From NCBI GenBank assembly GCA_015056565.1, contig SVGB01000007.1:1-64000 (forward strand): a DNA stretch of 64,000 nt. The letters run 5' to 3'. Both the position numbers and the translations under genes were made by a program. Origin of the DNA: Butyrivibrio sp. GTDB lineage: Bacteria > Bacillota > Clostridia > Lachnospirales > Lachnospiraceae. Positions 34,362 through 43,221 of the stretch are shown here, in pieces. The number at the start of each line of letters is the position of its first letter. The stretch's first letter is position 1. Below the pieces are notes generated by a model. The model saw only the letters and a list, made by a program, of their open reading frames with translations, was not told the origin of the DNA and did not search any database.

Positions 34362-35747
34362 ATGAAAAGAAAAGCACTATCAATTTTCCTTGCATCAGCT
34401 ATGTCGCTTTCACTTTTAGCTGGATGCGGTGGCGCAGCAGACACAGCTTCAACCACAACAGACAACACAGCAGACAACACAGCAGAGGCTCCAGCACAGG
34501 ATGCAGCTGCAGAGGCAGCTCCTACAGCTGACGTTGCATCTGAGGGTGAGCATGAGCTTTCAGTTTATGCTTGGGACAAGAACTTCAATATCCCAGCTCT
34601 TGAGGCTGCAGAGAAGGCTTACCAGACTGTTGATCCTGATTTCAAGCTTAACATCGTTGAGCAGTCAGCTTCATCAGACGTTGAGAATGCCATCACACTT
34701 GCTGCTTCATCAGGCGATTACAGCCAGCTTCCTGACATAGTTCTTTTCCAGGATCACTACATCCAGAACTACGTTACAAACTATCCTGATGCATGGCTTG
34801 ATCTTGAGGATGCAGGAATCAACTGGTCAGATTTCGGTGCTGAGAAGCTTTCTTATTCAACAGTAGGCGGCAAGCACTACGGCGCTCCTGTAGATAACGG
34901 AACAGCAATTTTTGCTTATCGTACAGACATTCTTGAAGAGTGTGGCTACACAATTGATGATGTAACAGGAATCACTTGGGATGAGTGGCTTGAGATTGGA
35001 CGTGTTGTTAAAGAGAAGACAGGTAAGTACCTTGTTTCTATGGACCACAACGGAGACGATCTTCCTTACATGATGATGCAGGCTGAAGGCCAGTCACAGT
35101 GGAAGGATGGAGAGCCTAACTTCGTAAACAATGACACATTAAAGCAGGTTCTTAATGTTATTATCACAGGCGCTAAGGACGGCGTTATCTACCTTTGCAA
35201 CGACTGGTCAGAGTACACAGATACATCTATCATCGGCGACCAGGTAGCAGGCGTATTCAATGGTAACTGGATCATTCCTACAATGCAGCAGGTATCAGAG
35301 AACAGTGGTAAGTGGGCTATCACAACAGCTCCTACACTTTCTGGAAAAGAAGGATATGCAGCTAACGGTGGTTCTTCACTTTACGTAACAAGCAACTGCT
35401 CAAAGCCTGAACTTGCAAAGGCATTCCTTGCATACACATTCGGAGGCGGAGAAGGTGCTATGGCAACATATGATGACGCTCTTAGAAACGGTGGTGTTAT
35501 CACATGCTGCATCTCAGCTTCAAAGTCTTCTGTATACCAGGAAGGTGTTGATTTCTTCAATGGTCAGTCAATCTATGCTGATATCGTTGCAATGGGTGCT
35601 AACGTTCCTGTAGTAGAGCAGAACGATTTCCACTACTCAGCACGTACTCAGATCCAGGCTGCTATCACAAACGTTATCAACGGATCAGACCTTGATACAG
35701 AGCTTCAGAACGCAGAAGATCAGGTTAGATTTGAAATGGGCCTGTGA
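34362..35747 (+). CDS. ABC sugar transporter substrate-binding lipoprotein
   Basis: This is the extracellular binding component of a CUT1-type carbohydrate importer. It has a lipoprotein signal peptide with lipobox LLAGC, so C22 would be lipidated after cleavage. A Thr/Ala/Asp-rich linker (about 25-60) follows, then a type I/II periplasmic-binding fold (about 65-461) starting ELSVYAWDKNF. The next genes supply both permeases. The operon contains a beta-galactosidase, so a beta-galactoside such as lactose or a galacto-oligosaccharide is the likely ligand (inference). A GGGAGGG ribosome binding site precedes the ATG at 34362. No ATPase gene is present; a shared MsmK-type ATPase elsewhere is likely. 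Confidence 0.9.
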   Translation: MKRKALSIFLASAMSLSLLAGCGGAADTASTTTDNTADNTAEAPAQDAAAEAAPTADVASEGEHELSVYAWDKNFNIPALEAAEKAYQTVDPDFKLNIVEQSASSDVENAITLAASSGDYSQLPDIVLFQDHYIQNYVTNYPDAWLDLEDAGINWSDFGAEKLSYSTVGGKHYGAPVDNGTAIFAYRTDILEECGYTIDDVTGITWDEWLEIGRVVKEKTGKYLVSMDHNGDDLPYMMMQAEGQSQWKDGEPNFVNNDTLKQVLNVIITGAKDGVIYLCNDWSEYTDTSIIGDQVAGVFNGNWIIPTMQQVSENSGKWAITTAPTLSGKEGYAANGGSSLYVTSNCSKPELAKAFLAYTFGGGEGAMATYDDALRNGGVITCCISASKSSVYQEGVDFFNGQSIYADIVAMGANVPVVEQNDFHYSARTQIQAAITNVINGSDLDTELQNAEDQVRFEMGL

Positions 35748-35803
35748 TAAATTTGCTCATTACATTCGCCAATTTATCGAAGGCGGTCTGATGATAAAAA
35801 TAC

Positions 35804-35827
35804 GGGGAATCGGACTTCCGATTCCCC
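35804..35827 (+). promoter_or_regulatory. Intercistronic hairpin after the binding-protein gene
   Basis: GGGGAATCGGA and TCCGATTCCCC form a perfect 11-base stem with a two-base gap. Only TATTTA follows, so full termination is unlikely. Such hairpins after binding-protein genes commonly give partial termination or protect the upstream mRNA, keeping the binding protein in excess. Confidence 0.6.
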
Positions 35828-35876
35828 TATTTACTAGAAATAACAAAGCTATTTAATGTCACAAAGGGGGACAACA

Positions 35877-36776
35877 ATGGGAAATAAGAAAAAAATGGGG
35901 CTCCTTGCCAAGCAAAGAGCTGCTGGATGGGCTTTTCTCCTTCTTGCGTCCGCAATGATCGTTGTTATGAGCTTTTACCCTATGGTACGGGCCCTTATTA
36001 CATCATTTAAAACGGGCTCTTCAGCCAATCTTCAATGGGCAGATCCAATAATTTACAATTATAAGAGAATGTTTCAGGACAAGATGTTCATGAGATCAGT
36101 AGGAAATACATTCCTTTATCTCATTATCCAGGTTCCAATCATGCTTGTTCTGGCAATTCTGCTTGCACAGCTATTAAATAACAAGGATCTTAAGTTCAAG
36201 GGACTTTTCCGCACATGCATATTCCTTCCTTGTGCTGTATCACTTGTTTCTTACTCACTTATCTTTAGATCAATCTTTGCTACACAGGGTCTTATCAATA
36301 TCATTCTTCAGAAGATAGGAATCATCTCTGAAGGAATTAACTGGCTTGGAACAACATCTACTGCAAGAATCGTTATCATCATTGCCCTTATCTGGAGGTG
36401 GACAGGATATAACATGGTTTTCTATCTTGCAGGACTTCAGAATATCGAATATTCAGTGTATGAGGCAGCAAAGATCGATGGCGCCAATGGATGGAAGACT
36501 TTCTGGTACGTAACAGTACCGCTCCTTAGACCAGTTATCATCATGACATTTATCATGTCAATAAATGGTACTTTGCAGCTCTTTGATGAGTCAGTCAACC
36601 TGACAAACGGCGGACCTGCAAACACAACCATTACCATGTCTCACTACATTTACAATAACTCATTTGGACAGGGCGTTGCCAACTTTGGCTATGCATCTGC
36701 CATGTCATTCTTTGTATTTATCCTCGTTGCTATACTTGCAGCAATAAACCTGAAAGTAGGTGATACACGTGACTAA
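35877..36776 (+). CDS. ABC sugar transporter permease (MalF type)
   Basis: This inner-membrane permease of 299 residues has six predicted helices, the first at about 16-38, and the conserved EAA loop EAAKIDGANGWKTFWYVTVPLL (about 202-223), which contacts the ATPase. It forms the channel together with the next gene's product. An open frame starts at ATG 35856, but AGGGGG at 35865-35870, six bases before ATG 35877, marks the latter as the start. It overlaps the second permease gene by eight bases. Confidence 0.9.
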   Translation: MGNKKKMGLLAKQRAAGWAFLLLASAMIVVMSFYPMVRALITSFKTGSSANLQWADPIIYNYKRMFQDKMFMRSVGNTFLYLIIQVPIMLVLAILLAQLLNNKDLKFKGLFRTCIFLPCAVSLVSYSLIFRSIFATQGLINIILQKIGIISEGINWLGTTSTARIVIIIALIWRWTGYNMVFYLAGLQNIEYSVYEAAKIDGANGWKTFWYVTVPLLRPVIIMTFIMSINGTLQLFDESVNLTNGGPANTTITMSHYIYNNSFGQGVANFGYASAMSFFVFILVAILAAINLKVGDTRD

Positions 36777-37602
36777 GAAAAAATACAATAAGAGTGCCAC
36801 ACAAAAAAGACTCATACCTACATACATTTTTCTTGTTATAGCGTCATTTTTCTCGGTGTTTCCTCTGTACTGGATGATTACTGCCGCAACAAATATGACT
36901 GTTGATGTTTCAAGAGGTAAACTGTGGTTCGGCACTCACCTTGTTGAGAACTTTAACAACCTTGTGGCATCTACAAACCTTTGGAAAGCCTTTGGCAATT
37001 CATGCCTTTACTCAACAGCCCAGACCATCCTTTGCATCTTTGTATGTTCACTGGCTGGATATGGTTTTGAGCTTTATCATGACAAGGGAAAAGACCTTTT
37101 ATTTGCTATACTTCTTATGGCAATGATGATCCCTGGAGTTGCTACCATGATCCCTCTTTTCACCATGATGAGTAAGTTCCATTTCCTCAATACAGTATGG
37201 GGCTTTGCGCTTCCAGGTATCTCAACACCATTTATGATCATGATGTTCAGACAGAACTCACGTAATTTCCCTCCGGATATCATGGAGGCAGCAAGAATAG
37301 ACGGACTTTCAGAATTTGCCATATTCTTCCGCATGTATATGCCTGTAATGAAGTCAACTTACGCTGCAGCTGCAGTTATTGTTTTTATGAATTCATGGAA
37401 TGCTTATATGTGGCCAAGAGTCGTAATGACAGACAACAGAGCACAGACAATGCCAATGCTTATTGCAAATCTTGCTGGAGGATACACAATTGACTACGGA
37501 ATGCTGATGATGGGAGTATTGTTCTGTTCACTTCCTACCATGTTTGTATTCTTCGTGCTTCAGAGACAGTTTGCTGAAGGTATAACAGGTTCTGTTAAAT
37601 AA
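36769..37602 (+). CDS. ABC sugar transporter permease (MalG type)
   Basis: The second permease subunit (277 residues) has six helices and the EAA motif MEAARIDGLSEFAIFFRMYMP at about 173-193. GTG 36769 is chosen as start: AAGTAGG lies 8 bases upstream, and it gives an N-terminus MTKKKYNKSATQ with positive charges before the first helix. The longer frame from GTG 36760 would place the start inside the ribosome binding site. It overlaps the first permease gene and is followed 19 bases later by lacZ. Confidence 0.9.
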   Translation: MTKKKYNKSATQKRLIPTYIFLVIASFFSVFPLYWMITAATNMTVDVSRGKLWFGTHLVENFNNLVASTNLWKAFGNSCLYSTAQTILCIFVCSLAGYGFELYHDKGKDLLFAILLMAMMIPGVATMIPLFTMMSKFHFLNTVWGFALPGISTPFMIMMFRQNSRNFPPDIMEAARIDGLSEFAIFFRMYMPVMKSTYAAAAVIVFMNSWNAYMWPRVVMTDNRAQTMPMLIANLAGGYTIDYGMLMMGVLFCSLPTMFVFFVLQRQFAEGITGSVK

Positions 37603-37621
37603 AAAGATTGAGGAAAAAGTT

Positions 37622-40600
37622 ATGGAAAAATTTGTTTATGACATTGTTGGCGACCCTAAGGTATTTCAGCAAAACAGGCTCCCGGCACATTCTGATCACA
37701 TTGCTTTTAAGTCTTTTTCAGAGCTTATGTCAGGAAATACAAGCTACAGGATTTCCCTTGATGGAGTGTGGGAGTTTCACTATTCAAAAAACATTAAGGA
37801 TGCACCGGTAGACTTTTTTGAGAATTCTTATGATACCTTTGGCTGGGACAGGATACATGTTCCAGCACACATCCAGATGGAAGGGTATGACAAACCTCAG
37901 TATGTAAACGTGCAGTATCCATGGGATGGAAGAGAGAGCCTTACTCCTCCTGAAATACCACAGTCCTTTAATCCTGTTGGTGACTATGTTAAGCACTTTA
38001 CTCTTCCTGAGAACTTTGATAAAAACAAGGTCCACATTACTTTTGAAGGTGTTGAGAGCGGCTTTGCACTGTGGCTCAATGGAAAGTATGTGGGATATAG
38101 CGAGAACTCTTTTGACCCAGCTGAGTTTGACCTTACAGATAAGCTGCAATCTGGCGACAACAGGCTCTGTGTGAGGGTATTTAAGTGGACAAGCGGAAGC
38201 TGGTGTGAGGATCAGGATTTCTTCAGATTCTCAGGTATATTCAGAAGTGTTTATCTTTTAAGTATTCCGGTAACCCATCTGTATGACCTTAAGACAATAC
38301 CTGTACTTGATGAGAGTTTAAAAAACGGAAGCCTTAAGTTCGAGTTTACAACTATGGGCAGCGGCTCTATTGACCTTAAACTTTTGCATGAGGGAGAGAA
38401 GGTACTTGAGGGCAATATTCCTCTTTCTGACAGTGGAAACACTCATGGAAGCTGTGATGTGAATGGACCTTTGCTTTGGAGTGCTGAAGAGCCTAACCTC
38501 TATGAACTTCTCCTTACTGTAAAAGATAAAGGCGGAAAAGTAACTGAGGTTATAAGGCAGAATGTGGGCTTCAGGCGCTTTGAGATGAAAGACGGCCTGA
38601 TGCTCCTTAACGGAAAGAGAATAGTATTCAAGGGCGTCAACAGACACGAGTTTTCAAATAAGAATGGAAGAGTGCCAAGCAGGGATGAACTTTTAACTGA
38701 CATTCTCACCATGAAGAGAAACAACATCAATGCCATAAGAACAAGCCATTATCCTGACGCATCCCCTCTTTATGAGCTGTGCGATATCTATGGCCTTTAT
38801 CTTATTGCTGAAAACAATCTTGAGACCCACGGAACCTGGGAGCCCTTTGAGAGAGGCGCCAAGGGCGAGGACTACGTTGTGCCAAGGGATAATCCTATCT
38901 GGGAAGGACTTCTTTTAGACAGGGTAAATTCCTGCTATCAGAGGGATAAAAACCATCCTTCGATACTTATCTGGTCTTGCGGTAATGAAGCTCACGGCGG
39001 CGTTGTGCTTCATAAGATGGCATCTCTTTTTAAAGAGCTTGATAAGAACAGGCTGGTTCATTATGAAGGTCTTTTCCATGACAGAAGATATCCTGATACT
39101 TCTGATATGGAGAGCCAGATGTATCCACCTGCTGCTGCTATTAAGAAGTTTCTTGATGAAAATAAAGAAAAGCCTTTTATCTGCTGCGAGTACTCCCATG
39201 CAATGGGTAATTCCTGCGGCGGAATGCATCTTTACACTGATCTTACTGATACAGAGCCAAGGTATCAGGGCGGATTTATCTGGGATTACATAGACCAGTC
39301 CATAACTAAAAAAGACCGCTACGGAAAAGAATTTGAAGCATACGGCGGTGACTTTGACGAAAGACCAAATGATGGCAACTTTAGTGGCAATGGAATCTGC
39401 TATGGTGACAGGACTCCTTCTCCAAAGATGCAGGAGGTTAAGTTCAATTATCAGAACATTTCCGTAGAATTTGATAAGAGCGGCAAGAAGTTCAAGGTTA
39501 TAAACAAGAATCTTTTTGTAAATACTGACTCTTTTGACTGCTTTGCGCTACTTACTGTCAATGGAATTGAAAAGTTGAAAGAAAAGATCGAGGTTTCAGT
39601 AATGCCTCTTTCAACTAAGAGCTTTAATGTTCCTTCTGACTTTCTTGAAAGCATATCGGTCATGGATGAGGCAAATTCTGTAAAGGATGAGAATACTGAG
39701 TATGTTCTGACAGTATCCTTTGTCCTTAAGGAGGATAGCCTTTTTGCGGCAAAGGGCCATGAAGTAGCCTTTGGACAGACTGTTTTAAAGAGCAGCTTTA
39801 AAGAGCATAAAAGCGCACTTCCTCTTAAGTTTGTCCTTGGTAATAATAATGTGGGAATATATGGACAGGATTTCTCGTGCATGTTCAGCTATCCAAATGC
39901 AAGCCTCTTATCCTATGTATACTGCGGCAGAGAGATGATGATCAAAAATCCTCTTCCTAATTTTTGGAGAGCGCCGGTTGATAACGACAATGGTTACATG
40001 ATGACAAGCAGGTATGCACAGTGGAAAATAGCAAGCCTTTATCCGACACTTAGAAGACCTGATGCGCCATTTGTGATGCCAGATGTTATTCCGGGTCCAG
40101 ACAGCGTAACAATAAGATACACCTACTTTATGCCTACAACTCCAGAAACAGAGTGTCATGTTGCCTATGAGGTATTTGGCGATGGCGTCATCAGATGTGA
40201 GCTGGATATGGATCTTAATGAGGAACTGCCAGATCTTCCTGAATTTGGAATGATCTTTAAACTCTCAGCTGACTTTGATCAGGTTTCATGGTACGGACTT
40301 GGTCCGGAAGAGACCTATGCTGATAGAAAGAGAGGCGGAAAGCTGGGTCTTTATCAGAATGAGGTCAAGGACAACATGGCAAAATACCTTGTTCCTCAGG
40401 AATGCGGCAACAAGTGTGATGTGCGTTTTGCCAAGGTTACTGACAAGCGCGGCAGAGGAATGATGTTCTTTGGAAGACCATTTAACTTCAGTGCACTGCC
40501 ATATAGCCCTCATGAGCTTGAAAATGCAATGCATCCATTCGAACTTCCAAAAGTCCATTACACCTATGTAAAGACATCTCTTATGCAGATGGGAATTGCA

Positions 40601-40693
40601 GGTGATGACAGCTGGGGATCAAGACCTCATGAAGAATTCAGACTTCCAAAAAAAGGAAAATTAAAATATGATTTCTACTTCAGAGGAATCTGA
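37622..40693 (+). CDS. lacZ: Beta-galactosidase, glycoside hydrolase family 2
   Basis: LacZ hydrolyses terminal beta-galactosides. The 1023-residue protein has the full family-2 layout: sugar-binding jelly roll (about 40-225), immunoglobulin-like domain, catalytic TIM barrel (about 330-610), second sandwich and C-terminal beta-galactosidase small-chain domain (about 740-1020). The acid/base residue is E456 in SCGNEAHGG and the nucleophile E523 in ICCEYSHAMGNS. The AENNLETHGTWE segment is also conserved. There is no signal peptide, so it is cytosolic and acts on sugars brought in by the preceding transporter. GAGGAAAAAG precedes the ATG at 37622. A strong terminator follows. Confidence 0.96.
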   Translation: MEKFVYDIVGDPKVFQQNRLPAHSDHIAFKSFSELMSGNTSYRISLDGVWEFHYSKNIKDAPVDFFENSYDTFGWDRIHVPAHIQMEGYDKPQYVNVQYPWDGRESLTPPEIPQSFNPVGDYVKHFTLPENFDKNKVHITFEGVESGFALWLNGKYVGYSENSFDPAEFDLTDKLQSGDNRLCVRVFKWTSGSWCEDQDFFRFSGIFRSVYLLSIPVTHLYDLKTIPVLDESLKNGSLKFEFTTMGSGSIDLKLLHEGEKVLEGNIPLSDSGNTHGSCDVNGPLLWSAEEPNLYELLLTVKDKGGKVTEVIRQNVGFRRFEMKDGLMLLNGKRIVFKGVNRHEFSNKNGRVPSRDELLTDILTMKRNNINAIRTSHYPDASPLYELCDIYGLYLIAENNLETHGTWEPFERGAKGEDYVVPRDNPIWEGLLLDRVNSCYQRDKNHPSILIWSCGNEAHGGVVLHKMASLFKELDKNRLVHYEGLFHDRRYPDTSDMESQMYPPAAAIKKFLDENKEKPFICCEYSHAMGNSCGGMHLYTDLTDTEPRYQGGFIWDYIDQSITKKDRYGKEFEAYGGDFDERPNDGNFSGNGICYGDRTPSPKMQEVKFNYQNISVEFDKSGKKFKVINKNLFVNTDSFDCFALLTVNGIEKLKEKIEVSVMPLSTKSFNVPSDFLESISVMDEANSVKDENTEYVLTVSFVLKEDSLFAAKGHEVAFGQTVLKSSFKEHKSALPLKFVLGNNNVGIYGQDFSCMFSYPNASLLSYVYCGREMMIKNPLPNFWRAPVDNDNGYMMTSRYAQWKIASLYPTLRRPDAPFVMPDVIPGPDSVTIRYTYFMPTTPETECHVAYEVFGDGVIRCELDMDLNEELPDLPEFGMIFKLSADFDQVSWYGLGPEETYADRKRGGKLGLYQNEVKDNMAKYLVPQECGNKCDVRFAKVTDKRGRGMMFFGRPFNFSALPYSPHELENAMHPFELPKVHYTYVKTSLMQMGIAGDDSWGSRPHEEFRLPKKGKLKYDFYFRGI

Positions 40694-40723
40694 TAATAGA
40701 ATGATCATAGAATTTTGAAGTGT

Positions 40724-40757
40724 GCTCCGGATGCCTTTGGGTATCCGGGGCTTTTTT
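40724..40757 (+). terminator. Terminator after lacZ
   Basis: GCTCCGGAT (40724-40732) pairs with ATCCGGGGC (40743-40751), with one wobble, followed by six T residues. It closes the sugar operon. Confidence 0.88.
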
Positions 40758-40779
40758 GCCTTTAAAAGCTCATGAAAGC

Positions 40780-40808
40780 TAGACATTTCAGCGCTCATAT
40801 GTGATAAT
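40780..40808 (+). promoter_or_regulatory. Promoter of the proA operon
   Basis: TAGACA (40780-40785), a 17-base spacer and GATAAT (40803-40808), with TG at 40800-40801 as extended -10. Confidence 0.65.
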
Positions 40809-40825
40809 CTAGTAGAGTGTTAAAG

Positions 40826-40854
40826 GCCCTGCAAATGATGCAGGGCTTAGTTTT
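40826..40854 (+). promoter_or_regulatory. Hairpin in the proA leader, possible attenuator
   Basis: GCCCTGCA (40826-40833) pairs perfectly with TGCAGGGC (40839-40846) around a five-base loop, followed by TTAGTTTT. It lies between the promoter and the ribosome binding site. No T-box features are visible, and the T-run is interrupted, so weak termination or mRNA stabilisation are both possible. Confidence 0.45.
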
Positions 40855-40874
40855 AGATGAAGGGATGAAATGGC

Positions 40875-42119
40875 ATGAATCTTATAGAACTTTGCAAGAA
40901 GGCCAAAGCTGCTAAATATGAAGTGGCAAGCCTTTCTACTACCCAGAAAAACGATGCACTTAATTTCATAGCCCATGAGCTTGTTTCAAATAGTGACAGT
41001 ATCATTGAGGCTAATGCCATCGATGTCAAAAAAGGACAGGAAAATGGCATGCATGAAGGCCTTGTTGACAGGCTTCTTCTCAATAAAAAAAGGATTGAAG
41101 CTATAGCTGAGGGACTCAGACAGGTAGCAGCACTTCCTGATCCCATCGGTGAGGAACTGGAACATTTTGAAAGACCAAATGGCCTTAAACTCAGGAAAGT
41201 AAGGGTTCCCCTGGGAGTTATAGGTATCATATATGAATCAAGGCCAAACGTCACAGCAGATGCCTTTGCTCTTACATTTAAGGCAGGTAATGCAGTTATT
41301 CTAAAGGGCGGAAGTGATGCGATAAACAGTAATATTGCAATTGCAGATGTGTGCAGAAATGCTCTTGCTAAAAAAGGCATTACACCTGATGCCATTCAGC
41401 TCATACAGGCAACAGACAGAAATGTTACTGCTGAGTTTATGAAGATGAATGAGTATGTTGACGTGCTTATTCCAAGAGGCGGCGCAGGACTTATCAGGTC
41501 TGTGGTTGAAAACTCCACAATACCTGTAATAGAGACAGGAAGCGGTAACTGCCATATCTATGTGGATAAGGAAGCTGACCTTGAAAAAGCCATTCCTATC
41601 ATAATAAACGCTAAGACCCAGAGGATAGGTGTCTGCAATGCTGCAGAATCACTTATTGTCCACGAGGATATAAGAGAAAAGTTCTTACCACTCTTTTCAC
41701 AGGCAATGAAAGAACACAGTGTTGAAGTAAGGGCAGATGAGGCCAGCAAGTCCTTTATAGATGGAGCAATAGATGCCACTACTGATGACTTTGGAAAAGA
41801 GTATCTTGATTACATTATCTCTGTTAAGACCGTTAAGGACGTGGATGAAGCTATAGAGCATATCAACAGATATAACACCGGACATTCAGAGTCCATAATT
41901 ACAGAAAACAAAGCTACTGCCCAGAGATTTCTTGATCGTGTGGATGCAGCATGCGTATATGTTAATGCATCAACAAGATTCACTGATGGCTTTGAGTTTG
42001 GATTTGGTGCTGAAATAGGAATCAGCACCCAGAAGCTCCATGCGAGAGGCCCTATGGGACTTAGGGAACTTACATCCTACAAATACCAGATTTATGGAGA
42101 AGGGCAGATCAGAGGATAA
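40875..42119 (+). CDS. proA: Glutamate-5-semialdehyde dehydrogenase (gamma-glutamyl phosphate reductase)
   Basis: ProA reduces gamma-glutamyl phosphate made by ProB to glutamate semialdehyde, the second step of proline synthesis, with NADPH in the cytosol. The aldehyde-dehydrogenase fold shows in VPLGVIGIIYESRPNVT (about 114-130), LKGGSDAINSN, and the catalytic-cysteine segment QRIGVCNAAESLIVHED (about 249-265). The C-terminal RGPMGLRELTSYKY is typical. Length, 414, is standard. An AAGGG ribosome binding site lies 10 bases before the ATG. proB is not adjacent (12675, opposite strand), which is less common than a proBA pair. Confidence 0.96.
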   Translation: MNLIELCKKAKAAKYEVASLSTTQKNDALNFIAHELVSNSDSIIEANAIDVKKGQENGMHEGLVDRLLLNKKRIEAIAEGLRQVAALPDPIGEELEHFERPNGLKLRKVRVPLGVIGIIYESRPNVTADAFALTFKAGNAVILKGGSDAINSNIAIADVCRNALAKKGITPDAIQLIQATDRNVTAEFMKMNEYVDVLIPRGGAGLIRSVVENSTIPVIETGSGNCHIYVDKEADLEKAIPIIINAKTQRIGVCNAAESLIVHEDIREKFLPLFSQAMKEHSVEVRADEASKSFIDGAIDATTDDFGKEYLDYIISVKTVKDVDEAIEHINRYNTGHSESIITENKATAQRFLDRVDAACVYVNASTRFTDGFEFGFGAEIGISTQKLHARGPMGLRELTSYKYQIYGEGQIRG

Positions 42120-42120
42120 C

Positions 42121-43221
42121 ATGAGCACTTTAGAGTATTTAGATGAAAGAAAGCACATAATCGATGTGTCCAAAGAACTAAATGAAATAGGTCTACTGGT
42201 AAGAACCTGGGGAAATATCAGCTGCAGGATAGACAAGGACCATTTTCTGATAACACCAAGTGGTATAAGGTATGAAGACCTTACTCCCGAGATGATAGTA
42301 TTAGTTAAACTGGATGACATGTCCTATGAAGGCGACTATAAACCATCAAGTGAAAAGCTTGTTCACGCAGCAGCTTACAAGGCAAGAAAGGACTGCGACT
42401 TTATCATCCACACTCATCAGGTATTTGCGTCCTGTGCTGGAACTCTTGGCATCAAGAAGGTCTTTTCCTATTTCGAAGATGAAGATGTCACAATCCCTGT
42501 GGCACCATATGCACTTCCTGGCACGCAGCTTCTTGCTGATAACGTGGCAAGGACACTTAATAAATATAAATCTTTAAACGGAATAATCATGTCCAACCAT
42601 GGAACTTTGTGCCTTGGAGAAACATCCAACGAAGCTCTGTTTGAGGCTGAGATGATGGAGACTGCCTGCAGGAACTTCCTTGAGGATGTCTGCAAAATGG
42701 ATATGCCTCACGGGGTAGAGGAGATGTTTTCTTCTCACATTGAAAATGGGGATATCATTTATGATATTCAAGACACTCCCGAGAGAGTAAAGACCATACA
42801 CAAACAGGTTTATTCAAAACGTGGAGACGTAAAATACATAGTACACAACAAATCTGAAGCAGTAATGATGGTATCAAGAAGAGCTAACCACATGAAACCG
42901 CTTCTTGACGATTTTGCCCAGCTTATTGGTGTGTCTGTGAAAATTCCTTCAAACGAAGGGGAGATATATCATAACATCAGGAAAAAGGTAAACGTTTTGT
43001 TTGTGCCCAATGACGGTGCATATTGCTTCGGACCTTCAAAGGACGATGCTGAGGCTGTTGCAATTGTACTTGATAAAGGCTGCATAGCCTACATTGCTGC
43101 CATGAGAAATGGTGAAGGCCACTATCTGTCACTGTTTGACTGCATAAAGATGAATCGCAATTACCGCAAGAACTATTCAAAGCTTGCAGAAACAGTAATG
43201 CATGAGGAAAAGAATGATTAA
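42121..43221 (+). CDS. Class II aldolase/adducin-family protein with duplicated, partly degenerate core
   Basis: The first half (about 1-200 of 366 residues) is a class II aldolase domain with zinc-ligand histidines H97 and H99 in IIHTHQ and H160 in MSNHGTLCLGE. Members include fuculose- and ribulose-phosphate aldolases and epimerases. The second half (about 225-355) repeats part of this fold: VPNDGAYCFGPSKDDAEAVA parallels MSNHGTLCLGETSNEALFEA, but the metal His is replaced by D298. The substrate is unknown. An in-frame extension back to 42040 lies inside proA; ATG 42121, two bases after the proA stop with GAGG 5 bases upstream, is the start. It overlaps the following peptidase gene by eight bases. 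Confidence 0.78.
   Translation: MSTLEYLDERKHIIDVSKELNEIGLLVRTWGNISCRIDKDHFLITPSGIRYEDLTPEMIVLVKLDDMSYEGDYKPSSEKLVHAAAYKARKDCDFIIHTHQVFASCAGTLGIKKVFSYFEDEDVTIPVAPYALPGTQLLADNVARTLNKYKSLNGIIMSNHGTLCLGETSNEALFEAEMMETACRNFLEDVCKMDMPHGVEEMFSSHIENGDIIYDIQDTPERVKTIHKQVYSKRGDVKYIVHNKSEAVMMVSRRANHMKPLLDDFAQLIGVSVKIPSNEGEIYHNIRKKVNVLFVPNDGAYCFGPSKDDAEAVAIVLDKGCIAYIAAMRNGEGHYLSLFDCIKMNRNYRKNYSKLAETVMHEEKND

Noticed and set aside
35804-35827. Full terminator splitting the sugar transporter operon.
   Set aside because: No T-run follows, and the permeases just downstream have no visible promoter, so complete termination is unlikely.
40809-40874. T-box riboswitch for proA.
   Set aside because: The leader is only about 60 bases and lacks specifier-loop and T-box sequence.
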